This document shows positions 1 through 5,695 of a DNA stretch of 13,266 nt, piece after piece. The stretch's first letter is position 1; the number at the start of each line of letters is the position of its first letter. Under the pieces are notes generated by a model. It was not told where the DNA came from, did not search any database, and saw only the letters and a program-made list of their open reading frames with translations. Origin of the DNA: Paenibacillaceae bacterium UBA6304 (lineage in GTDB: Bacteria > Bacillota > Bacilli > Paenibacillales > Paenibacillaceae). The translations under genes were made by a program, and so were the position numbers. The DNA lies in the NCBI GenBank assembly GCA_002439285.1, contig DJTQ01000006.1, positions 1 to 13,266 on the forward strand. The letters are read 5' to 3'.

Positions 1-529
1 GGTTTTGGTAGTTTACCGCCTTCCCGATCCAAATTTTGCCCCTGGGGCGGACCGCCTCGCCGATGCCGCCTATCCCGATAATGCCGAGCTTTTTGTGATG
101 GATATCCAACCCGAAGAAGATTTCGTCATCGCCCCGTTTCCAGAGGCCGTCCTTAACATACTTGTCCAGTTCCGCGACCCGGCGGGCTGTGGCCAACATG
201 AGTGCCAAAATCAAATCAGCCACGGTTTCATTCAGCACCCCAGGTGTATTCATACCGATGATCCCCCGGGCTTTCATAGCTTCAAGACCGAAATTGTTGT
301 AGCCAACGCTGATCGTACTAACCGCCCGCAAATGAGGGGCGTGTTCCAACAGTTCTGCGTCGATTTTGCCGCCTGAAGTAAGGAGTCCTTCGACATCTTC
401 CAGGCTTTCAAGCAGCCGTTCGCGAGGAATGGGATTTGGCTGGTCCCATTTGCTGTAACGGCAGTGTTCTCCGAGATAGGCTTCAACTTCCGGTGGGACT
501 TTTCTGGCAATAAACACTTTCGGTTTCAT
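1..529 (-). CDS. D-2-hydroxyacid dehydrogenase (glyoxylate/hydroxypyruvate/2-ketogluconate reductase type), 3' end outside window
   Basis: NAD(P)-dependent cytosolic oxidoreductase that would reduce a 2-keto acid such as glyoxylate or hydroxypyruvate to the D-2-hydroxy acid. The ATG at 529 follows AAAGGAG with a 7-base spacer; 176 codons are visible. The N-terminal substrate domain opens MKPKVFIARKVP, with TSGGKID at about 51-57, a SVGYNN loop at 74-79, and NTPGVLNETVAD at 94-105 followed by the ARRVAELD helix. The nucleotide-binding glycine motif GIGGIG lies at 152-157. The catalytic Arg, Glu and His of this family would lie beyond the window. Odd point: residues about 161-170 (bases about 20-50) do not look like the family, while the next frame reads AKFGSG, which does; YQN after it is again plausible. 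Two compensating indels are likely. The substrate cannot be fixed from this part. No clear promoter was found; the queF remnant lies directly upstream. Confidence 0.88.
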   Translation of the reverse strand, partial: MKPKVFIARKVPPEVEAYLGEHCRYSKWDQPNPIPRERLLESLEDVEGLLTSGGKIDAELLEHAPHLRAVSTISVGYNNFGLEAMKARGIIGMNTPGVLNETVADLILALMLATARRVAELDKYVKDGLWKRGDDEIFFGLDIHHKKLGIIGIGGIGEAVRPRGKIWIGKAVNYQN

Positions 530-565
530 GAGCGCACTCCTTTCCCAATTCAACTACACCGTCAA

Positions 566-707
566 TTAACCATTATCTACTTTTTCGGGATAAAGATCAT
601 GGTTCAGCAGGCGATGCTCGGGCATAGTCTCGTATTTTGATATATTTGGGATCCATCAGCTTAATAAGATCTTTCATTATATTATTAACGCAATCCTCGT
701 GAAAATC
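566..707 (-). pseudogene. queF: queF remnant (7-cyano-7-deazaguanine reductase), 5'-truncated with internal deletion
   Basis: QueF reduces preQ0 to preQ1 in queuosine synthesis. Translating the minus strand from 707 gives [20 protein letters not shown] then KYIK, which matches the middle of Bacillus QueF ([20 protein letters not shown], from memory). At about 634-638 the frame changes, and the next frame reads [18 protein letters not shown] and ends at TAA (566-568), matching the QueF C-terminus (YEKMAEYRMMNHDLYPE). About 25 codons between the two blocks, normally holding the KFTPRGG...DPYTN stretch, are missing, and everything before DFHEDC, about the first 95 residues including the catalytic Cys region, is gone; a stop codon lies a few codons upstream. 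The piece cannot make an enzyme. It sits between the dehydrogenase start and the lipoprotein promoter. Identification is from remembered family sequence, but the two collinear matches are strong. Confidence 0.8.
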
Positions 708-747
708 TATATCATAGCTCTATTATTTGATCCTATGGAAATGTTGG

Positions 748-767
748 ATAGGTTTAAATCCACCTAT
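748..767. repeat. Inverted repeat ATAGGT-8-ACCTAT upstream of the lipoprotein promoter
   Basis: Six-base perfect arms around an 8-base centre end 7 bases before the proposed -35 box of the downstream lipoprotein gene. The position suits an activator or repressor site, but no regulator is recognised and a 6-base repeat could occur by chance. Confidence 0.3.
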
Positions 768-774
768 TTGTCTA

Positions 775-803
775 TTTACAACCGTAAACCTGTGGATGAT
801 AAT
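775..803 (+). promoter_or_regulatory. Probable sigma-A promoter of the stalk-domain lipoprotein
   Basis: TTTACA (775-780), a 17-base spacer, and GATAAT (798-803): each box matches the consensus in five of six positions. Transcription would begin near 810, leaving a leader of about 26 bases that contains the AGGGGG ribosome binding site. Confidence 0.55.
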
Positions 804-835
804 GGAAGATATTATATGAAGGGGGAAAGAAACGG

Positions 836-2350
836 ATGAAGAAAATTAAAACCAAATGGCTGGCGCTTCCGCTAGTGCTGCTGCTGGTAGTGCTTGCCGG
901 TTGCCAAGCGGTTGCAGGTTTTGATATCAACAAGGCACTCTTGCAAAGCGTTACACCGGTATCGAGCGAATCGAGCCAAACGATGTCGGTTGAGGTTGTA
1001 CCGGCAGCGGGAACGATCTCTGCAGAGGACAAGAAAGTCATAGATTTGATCAATTCCTTCTCGCTGAAAGTGGATAGCGCCAAAACGCAGGATGCCAGCA
1101 CGGCCTCGCTGAAAGGGACGGTCGGATTCGACGGCAAAAACCTTCCTTTCCAATTATCGATAGATGAAAAAGGCTTGGCAATCGAGGTAGAAGGAGCCAA
1201 GCAGCCGATATACATATCGCTTGATTCCGCAGCTGCAGGTTTGCCGGATATGGTTGCTTACACGGAACAGACCCAGCAAATGTCGGTTCGGGCAACCGAG
1301 TTTTTCCTGAAGCATTTGCCGAATCCGAGCAAGATCTCGGTGAAGCAGGTTAGCGACAAGATAAACGGGGAATCGGTGAATCTCACCAACCTGCAGGTTG
1401 AAGTAAAGGGAGACGAACTACTCGGCCTGGTCAAACCATTCCTTACGAGTGCCGTAAAGGATGAACAAGGCATTAAAGATTTGATTGGTACATTTTACGA
1501 CGTGTTCTATCCGTTGATGAGTTATGAAACGGACAGCGACTTCATCGATTCCGATGACTTGAATGCTCTGCCTGAATCCAAAGCGGTGACGGTGGCGGCG
1601 TTAACGGCTGCCGTTCAGGAAGAACTAAACAAATTCTTGGCCGATTACGATCAGCAAGTGGCAGATTTGTTGACCGACACTCCGGAACTCGCAACGGTAT
1701 TGGGTAAGGATACCTTCTTGAAAATGGATCTTGGCTTTGACAGCAAGCTCAACATCCGCAAGCAAAATCTGGAGCTGTCCGTGGCTCTGCCGGCTTCGGA
1801 AGATCTTCCGATCCAAGCCATCAAGGTTAAAGTGGCAAGCGATATCTGGAATGTGGGCGGCACGGTGACCGCGGATAAAGTGGACACCTCGGCCGGAGTA
1901 ATTGACGTTATGGATGAGACGTTGACTCCCGGGCAAATCTTGGGCAATTTTGAAGCTGATTCGCCTTTACACAAATTCCTGAAAGACGAAATGCAAATTT
2001 CTTATAAGTATATGGTGCTTGATCCATATAACGACTATTATGAGGTAATCTCCAAAAAGAATACCTCCTTCGTACCGCTCCGCTATTTGTCGGAGGAACT
2101 GGATGCCGAGGTTAAGTGGACGCCAGGCTCCAATCAAATCGTTATTACCGACGATATAACGGGTGCGAAAATCGTCGTAACAAAAGGCTCCAACCAAGCT
2201 TCCATTAACGGCCAAACGGTCATGTTGCCGCAACCTGTGTTTGTTAATGAGGATGGAACCATGTATGTGCCATTACGTTTCATTGCGCAATCCCTTGGAG
2301 CCACGGTCAGCGTTGACGAAGAGGGCTGGATTACAATCGAGCGTCCTTAA
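836..2350 (+). CDS. Lipoprotein with C-terminal copper amine oxidase N-terminal-like (stalk) domain
   Basis: Predicted 504-residue lipoprotein anchored on the outer face of the membrane. The N-terminus has lysines (MKKIKTK), a hydrophobic core and the lipobox LAGC, so Cys23 would be lipidated. AAGGGGG about 10 bases before the ATG supports the start. Residues about 50-360 form a region I do not recognise, rich in alternating hydrophobic/polar segments and reminiscent of surface lipoproteins of unknown role. Residues about 400-504 carry two similar units, SFVPLRYLSEELDAEVKW (411-428) and MYVPLRFIAQSLGATVSV (476-493), each followed by a short I-V-I or W-I-T-I strand; this is the Cu_amine_oxidN1 'stalk' module common on Paenibacillus surface proteins, thought to act in cell-surface attachment rather than catalysis. 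It is a single gene between its own promoter and a strong terminator. The function of the large central region is unknown. Confidence 0.88.
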   Translation: MKKIKTKWLALPLVLLLVVLAGCQAVAGFDINKALLQSVTPVSSESSQTMSVEVVPAAGTISAEDKKVIDLINSFSLKVDSAKTQDASTASLKGTVGFDGKNLPFQLSIDEKGLAIEVEGAKQPIYISLDSAAAGLPDMVAYTEQTQQMSVRATEFFLKHLPNPSKISVKQVSDKINGESVNLTNLQVEVKGDELLGLVKPFLTSAVKDEQGIKDLIGTFYDVFYPLMSYETDSDFIDSDDLNALPESKAVTVAALTAAVQEELNKFLADYDQQVADLLTDTPELATVLGKDTFLKMDLGFDSKLNIRKQNLELSVALPASEDLPIQAIKVKVASDIWNVGGTVTADKVDTSAGVIDVMDETLTPGQILGNFEADSPLHKFLKDEMQISYKYMVLDPYNDYYEVISKKNTSFVPLRYLSEELDAEVKWTPGSNQIVITDDITGAKIVVTKGSNQASINGQTVMLPQPVFVNEDGTMYVPLRFIAQSLGATVSVDEEGWITIERP

Positions 2351-2368
2351 TCAAGTCATAAACCCACA

Positions 2369-2411
2369 AGATGGATTTCTTCACCGAAAGGTGAAGAGTC
2401 CATCTTTTTTT
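2369..2411 (+). terminator. Intrinsic terminator after the stalk-domain lipoprotein
   Basis: The arms AGATGGATTTCTTCACC and GGTGAAGAGTCCATCT form a long stem, with a small internal mismatch, around a GAAA tetraloop, followed by seven T residues. It separates this gene from the iron-regulated gene that follows. Confidence 0.9.
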
Positions 2412-2412
2412 G

Positions 2413-2440
2413 TAGACAAAGAGAGTGATCCTGATATAAT
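2413..2440 (+). promoter_or_regulatory. Promoter of the siderophore-binding lipoprotein
   Basis: TAGACA (2413-2418, five of six to TTGACA), a 16-base spacer and a perfect TATAAT (2435-2440), preceded by TG at 2432-2433 as an extended -10. The predicted start of transcription is near 2447, so the Fur box begins about 12 bases downstream. Confidence 0.7.
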
Positions 2441-2458
2441 ATGAAATCATAAAGAAAA

Positions 2459-2473
2459 TGATAATCATTATCA
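2459..2473. promoter_or_regulatory. Fur box, 7-1-7 palindrome
   Basis: TGATAATCATTATCA is an exact match to the Bacillus Fur consensus TGATAATNATTATCA. It lies between the predicted transcription start and the ribosome binding site, so Fe2+-loaded Fur should block transcription when iron is plentiful. Its bases can also be read as codons (MIIIIN) in frame with the next gene, which would make that gene appear to start too early. Confidence 0.93.
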
Positions 2474-2493
2474 ATGAAAACGGAGGGTCAATC

Positions 2494-3516
2494 ATGCGTC
2501 ATATGAAACACAGCTTGTTATCTTTGACAGCGATATTGGTACTGTCCATCGTTCTTTCCGCGTGTGGAGGGCAAAATGGCGGCAATAACGCTGGAAATAC
2601 AGGCGATACAACATCGAACCAAACTAATCAAAATTCAGGCAATCAAGCCTCGAATACAGAAGAGCCGAAGACCAAAACCTTTAAAGATCTGAAAGGGGAA
2701 ATTGAAGTTCCGACGAACCCGCAGCGGATTGTATCGATTACTCATTTGGGTGATTTGCTGGCACTTGGCGTTAAACCGGTAGGTGCAGGTTCAATTGCGC
2801 TGGAAAATTCCGTGCTGTTGGAGAAAGAGCTGGAGGGCGTAGAGAATGTTGGAGACATTTCCGTTGAGAAGGTGCTGGAACTAAATCCGGACCTCATCAT
2901 TGTACCTTCTTATACACCTGCTGATATTGTTGAGCAATTGAAGAAAATCACAACAACCGTAACGCTTGCAACTACTGGATGGGAAGGCATCGATCCGCTT
3001 GACGAAGTGAGAACGATGGGGGACCTGCTGGGCCGCGACAAAGAAGCGGAAGAATTCATCACCCGTTATCAAAAGAAAGCGGAAGAAGCTAAGTTGAAAT
3101 TGCAAGAAGTTATCGGACCGGATGAAACAATCGGAACGTATTCCATTTGGGCCAAGAACTTCTGGGTATGGCCAACGACCAGAGATGCCGGATATAATTT
3201 GTATAAAATGTTCGGCTTGAAGCCGCTGCCTAAGATCGAATCCGAGGTGTTCCCTGGAACCGGAAGTGATATTTCTCTTGAAGTACTCGGCGATTATGCG
3301 GCCGACCACATGTTTGTTACCGTCTATGAACCGGACGGCGGAGCGGAACGGGCTAAAGAAGTCATGAACGGCGCAGTGTGGAAGAACCTCCCTGCGGTTA
3401 AGAACAACCACGTGTACATGCTTGATATGAAGCAATTCTGGATGGTTGACGGCCTGAACTTGGAGAAACAAGTTGATATTCTTACCGATATGATTCTGAG
3501 TCAAAATCAAAAATAA
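2494..3516 (+). CDS. Iron-siderophore ABC transporter substrate-binding lipoprotein
   Basis: Extracytoplasmic class III binding protein (FepB/FhuD/FeuA-like fold) that would capture a ferric siderophore and pass it to an ABC importer. The ATG at 2494 is chosen because GGAGGG (2482-2487) precedes it by 6 bases and because an earlier in-frame ATG at 2458 lies within the Fur box. The 340-residue product has the lipobox LSAC (Cys24), an Asn/Gly/Thr-rich tether at about 25-58, then the first lobe starting TFKDLKGEIEVP, with NPQRIVSITHLGDLLALGVKPVG (from 75) and VEKVLELNPDLIIVP (from 124), typical of the PeriBP_2 family. A helical linker at about 200-220 leads to the second lobe, which ends AVKNNHVYMLD...WMVDGL. 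No permease or ATPase gene lies beside it, so it must use an importer encoded elsewhere. The siderophore cannot be told from sequence. Regulation by Fur is strongly supported. Confidence 0.92.
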   Translation: MRHMKHSLLSLTAILVLSIVLSACGGQNGGNNAGNTGDTTSNQTNQNSGNQASNTEEPKTKTFKDLKGEIEVPTNPQRIVSITHLGDLLALGVKPVGAGSIALENSVLLEKELEGVENVGDISVEKVLELNPDLIIVPSYTPADIVEQLKKITTTVTLATTGWEGIDPLDEVRTMGDLLGRDKEAEEFITRYQKKAEEAKLKLQEVIGPDETIGTYSIWAKNFWVWPTTRDAGYNLYKMFGLKPLPKIESEVFPGTGSDISLEVLGDYAADHMFVTVYEPDGGAERAKEVMNGAVWKNLPAVKNNHVYMLDMKQFWMVDGLNLEKQVDILTDMILSQNQK

Positions 3517-3530
3517 GGCCAATATTGAAC

Positions 3531-3576
3531 AGGCTGCCGCATTCTTAAGATTTCTTAGGAATGCGGCAGCCTTTTT
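3531..3576 (+). terminator. Intrinsic terminator after the siderophore-binding gene
   Basis: The arms AGGCTGCCGCATTC and GAATGCGGCAGCCT pair perfectly over 14 bases, can extend inward through TAAG/CTTA, and are followed by TTTTT. It lies between convergent genes; on the opposite strand the hairpin lacks a T tail, so it probably serves the plus-strand gene only. Confidence 0.93.
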
Positions 3577-3580
3577 GATT

Positions 3581-4072
3581 TTAATAGACCTTATTCATTG
3601 CAGCGGAAAAGTCAAGTATAGCCTCTTGCAGGATGGTTGAGGGAGGTGCGTTCTTTTTGGCAGCGGACTTTGCGATCATGGATGTAACGAACCGGTCCCA
3701 CCAGCTCATGACTTCCGGTTTCAATTCCCCACCGAAACATGAAATTTTTACTGAGGAATCCCGTAATTCGGACGGTAGCGCACGGGATACAAATGCGTCT
3801 GATTGTTCCGGGGACCCGCAGCAAATGAATACCCCGACTTTTTTTTGCATGAGCGTCTTTAGATGTTCCTGGAATAGCTTGATGCAAGGCTTTTGCAGTT
3901 GTCCATAGTAAATTGATCCGCCGATAATAATCTTCTCAAAAGCTGCGAGGTCGGGAAGGGGATCATGATGCAAATTAATGGTTCTTACCGGGCCCGTCAA
4001 CTGAGATTCAAGTATAGACGCGCATTTCGCAGTACAGCCGTACTTACTGGCATAAGCAATTAATACACTCAT
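3581..4072 (-). CDS. Flavodoxin domain protein, HemG-like (Flavodoxin_5 family)
   Basis: Small cytosolic FMN protein of 163 residues, of the family that includes the flavodoxin-like protoporphyrinogen oxidase HemG. The ATG at 4072 is chosen over an upstream in-frame TTG at 4090 because AGGAGGT (4078-4084) lies between them, 5 bases before the ATG. The N-terminal strand VLIAYASKYGCTAKCA carries the FMN phosphate loop SKYGCT (9-14); IIIGGSIYYGQLQKP (48-62) is the second conserved stretch, and GVFICCGSPEQSD (80-92) would form the loop beside the flavin ring. The C-terminal third, with WWDRFV and an Ala/Lys-rich helix, fits the 160-170 residue length of the family. It has no heme genes around it, so a role in protoporphyrinogen oxidation is only one option; a general FMN-dependent quinone or electron-transfer role is equally possible. 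Cys13, Cys17, Cys84 and Cys85 are unusual for a flavodoxin but not diagnostic. Confidence 0.85.
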   Translation of the reverse strand: MSVLIAYASKYGCTAKCASILESQLTGPVRTINLHHDPLPDLAAFEKIIIGGSIYYGQLQKPCIKLFQEHLKTLMQKKVGVFICCGSPEQSDAFVSRALPSELRDSSVKISCFGGELKPEVMSWWDRFVTSMIAKSAAKKNAPPSTILQEAILDFSAAMNKVY

Positions 4073-4077
4073 ATCGT

Positions 4078-4084
4078 ACCTCCT
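4078..4084 (-). promoter_or_regulatory. Ribosome binding site deciding the flavodoxin start
   Basis: AGGAGGT lies 5 bases before the ATG at 4072 and inside the longer open frame that begins with TTG at 4090, so translation should start at 4072. A TATAAT about 45 bases before the ATG may be the -10 box, but I see no good -35 partner. Confidence 0.8.
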
Positions 4085-4158
4085 GTGCAATCCCCATTTT
4101 CCAAATTATACAAGAAGGATTTTCCAAGAGATAAGAGATTTATCATATTGCCAAGCAT

Positions 4159-4174
4159 GCAATCATATCATTGC
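4159..4174. repeat. Imperfect palindrome GCAAT-6-ATTGC upstream of the flavodoxin gene
   Basis: Five-base arms flank CATATC in the intergenic space between the flavodoxin start and the speD terminator. A second inverted pair, TTGACA...TGTCAA, follows within 20 bases. Either could be an operator, but nothing identifies a regulator. Confidence 0.25.
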
Positions 4175-4233
4175 GCATTGACAAATGACGATGTCAAAAA
4201 AATCAACACAGCTGCACAAGCAAGAAAATTCAT

Positions 4234-4258
4234 AAAAAAGACCGGCTGTTGGCCGGTC
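4234..4258 (-). terminator. Intrinsic terminator of speD
   Basis: On the minus strand GACCGGC pairs with GCCGGTC around a 5-base loop, followed by six T residues. The stem begins inside the speD stop codon TGA (4257-4259), so termination is immediate. Confidence 0.88.
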
Positions 4259-5063
4259 AAATGATATTTTTACCGTAGAATATTTCATCCATTTCAATCG
4301 TCAGACGCTCCGTTATATCCTGTTGTTCCTGGGGACTAAGACTATCCTTGGTATAGCCGAACAGGTAGTTGTTCAGATCGAATTCCTTCAGCTTGCACTT
4401 AGTATGAAAAATATGCTCTTGGTACACATTGACATCAATCATCTGATACTGTTCCAGCACCTCGTCGGGGATATAGTTCTGGATCGAACTGATATCATGG
4501 TCGATAAACAGCTTCTGGCCGTTAATATCGCGTGTGAAGCCCCTGACCCTATAATCAATCGTCATGATATCGGTATCAAAAGAGTGAATTAAATAATTCA
4601 GCGCTTTGAGCGGTGAAATTTCACCGCAAGTCGAGACATCGATATCCGCCCGGAATGTGCAAATTCCCTCATTAGGATCGTATTCCGGATACGTATGGAC
4701 CGTAATATGGCTTTTGTCCAACTGGATAACCACATTGTCCGGGAGCGGCCCTGGCGACTCCTCGAACGATTCATTAGGCACTTCCACCACCGGCCCCTCT
4801 GACACAAGCACGGTTACGCTAGCCCCTTGCGGAACGTAATCCTGCTTCGCGACATTAAGGACATGGGCTCCGATAATTTCTGCGACGGTAGTCAGGATTT
4901 TTGTCAGCCGGTCGGAATTATACTGTTCGTCAATATAAGCGATATAGGCTTCACGCTCTTCTTTGGTGCGCGTGTAGCAAATATCATACATATTAAAGCT
5001 AAGCGATTTGGTTAAATTGTTAAACTCGTGCAACTGGATCCGCTGTTCCTGGGTCAGTTTCAT
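4257..5063 (-). CDS. speD: S-adenosylmethionine decarboxylase proenzyme, E. coli type
   Basis: Pyruvoyl enzyme that decarboxylates S-adenosylmethionine to provide the aminopropyl group for spermidine synthesis. The 268-residue length and sequence fit the long E. coli SpeD class (about 264 residues), not the short Bacillus subtilis SpeH class (about 126). The proenzyme cleaves itself at Lys117-Ser118 within [13 protein letters not shown], Ser118 becoming the pyruvoyl group. [13 protein letters not shown] (135-147) holds Cys146, 28 residues after Ser118, the same spacing as Cys140 to Ser112 in E. coli. [13 protein letters not shown] and [20 protein letters not shown] (170-189) are further family blocks. 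AGGGGG about 8 bases before the ATG supports the start. No spermidine synthase gene is adjacent. The DUF2087 gene ends 136 bases upstream on the same strand without an obvious terminator between them, so the two may share a transcript. Confidence 0.96.
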   Translation of the reverse strand: MKLTQEQRIQLHEFNNLTKSLSFNMYDICYTRTKEEREAYIAYIDEQYNSDRLTKILTTVAEIIGAHVLNVAKQDYVPQGASVTVLVSEGPVVEVPNESFEESPGPLPDNVVIQLDKSHITVHTYPEYDPNEGICTFRADIDVSTCGEISPLKALNYLIHSFDTDIMTIDYRVRGFTRDINGQKLFIDHDISSIQNYIPDEVLEQYQMIDVNVYQEHIFHTKCKLKEFDLNNYLFGYTKDSLSPQEQQDITERLTIEMDEIFYGKNII

Positions 5064-5199
5064 GAGGGAATCCCCCTTTTTTCGTGGCTGTTCTCATGGT
5101 AAAGTTTGTTTGCATTACCTTAGTTTTATACCCATTCTGTCCCGGAAAAAACGTTCATGCCGGAGAGAAGGGAAGAGAACGCTGCGAAGAAAGGCAATG

Positions 5200-5550
5200 T
5201 TAGATCAAATCGTCCCACCGGTTCCACTGTTCCTTGGGATTCAATTCATAAATTTCGAGCTTCCGGTTCATGAGTCCGTGAATGATAAACTCTCTGCGGA
5301 TGGTGGCATAATCCTCGTGGAACGATTTGATGTATTCGTTAATTTCTTTTTCCGTATAAGTCCGTTCCGATTCCAGCCCCGTGACAAGGTGATGCAGAAC
5401 GATCAGCTTTTTCTTGTATTGGGCAGGAAGATGCTTCAGCTTACCCTCCGCAGTAAAAAAGTTACGGATAACACTATTTTGCAATGCTTGTTGTTTCGAC
5501 TCCGAGGTTTGCTTTTTTATTTCCTGGTTTGCGTTAAGCTCCCGGTTCAT
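5200..5550 (-). CDS. DUF2087 domain protein, stand-alone
   Basis: Small soluble protein of 116 residues. Residues about 30-105 match the DUF2087 pattern: FFTAEGKLKHLPAQYKKKL, IVLHHLVTGLE, YTEKEINEYIKSFHEDYA, TIRREFIIHGLMNR. DUF2087 is often found joined to an ArsR-type winged-helix regulator; here only a polar, Gln/Lys/Asn-rich stretch of about 27 residues precedes it, so there is no obvious DNA-binding domain. AAGGAGG lies 10 bases before the ATG. The C-terminus (KEQWNRWDDLI) extends slightly beyond the core. Its own promoter and a pair of direct repeats are visible upstream, suggesting specific control. Biochemical function is unknown; a nucleic-acid-binding or regulatory role is a guess from domain partners in the family. 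Confidence 0.82.
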   Translation of the reverse strand: MNRELNANQEIKKQTSESKQQALQNSVIRNFFTAEGKLKHLPAQYKKKLIVLHHLVTGLESERTYTEKEINEYIKSFHEDYATIRREFIIHGLMNRKLEIYELNPKEQWNRWDDLI

Positions 5551-5577
5551 AAGTATAAATCCTCCTTGCGCTACTAA

Positions 5578-5603
5578 AATTAGATAACTATTTAATTAGA
5601 TAA
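5578..5603 (-). repeat. Direct repeat TTATCTAATT x2 over the DUF2087 promoter
   Basis: Two identical 10-base copies (5594-5603 and 5578-5587 on the minus strand) have a 16-base period. The first overlaps the -10 box and the second covers the first transcribed bases, the position of a repressor operator. The region is AT-rich, so some chance of coincidence remains. Confidence 0.5.
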
Positions 5604-5628
5604 TAATCGAATAACCTAATAAGGTCAA
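5600..5628 (-). promoter_or_regulatory. Sigma-A promoter of the DUF2087 gene
   Basis: TTGACC (5623-5628), a 17-base spacer and TATTAT (5600-5605) on the minus strand, both five of six to consensus. Transcription would start near 5593 and may continue into speD. Confidence 0.7.
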
Positions 5629-5645
5629 ACGTGATTATTCAGGAA

Positions 5646-5674
5646 CAAAAGCCCGGCGGATTTATCCGCCGGGC
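5646..5674 (-). terminator. Intrinsic terminator of the GH9 cellulase
   Basis: On the minus strand GCCCGGCGGA pairs perfectly with TCCGCCGGGC around a 4-base loop, followed by TTTTG. It starts about 20 bases after the cellulase stop codon. Confidence 0.92.
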
Positions 5675-5695
5675 CTTCATTGCGATGATTAATGA

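Noticed and set aside
2458..2493. Upstream in-frame extension of the siderophore-binding protein (MIIIIN...)
   Set aside because: These codons are the Fur box and leader; the GGAGGG site and a proper lipoprotein signal peptide place the start at 2494.
2881..3522. Minus-strand open frame of 213 codons opposite the siderophore-binding gene
   Set aside because: It is antisense to a clear lipoprotein gene with promoter, Fur box and terminator, and shows no family features.
4167..4233. Minus-strand frame of 21 codons with a hydrophobic stretch (MNFLACAAVLIFLTSS...)
   Set aside because: Its ATG directly follows the T run of the speD terminator and has no ribosome site, so it is probably chance.
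5008..5577. Plus-strand open frame of 189 codons across the DUF2087 gene
   Set aside because: It covers the antisense of a recognisable DUF2087 domain and the speD upstream region, and has no ribosome site.
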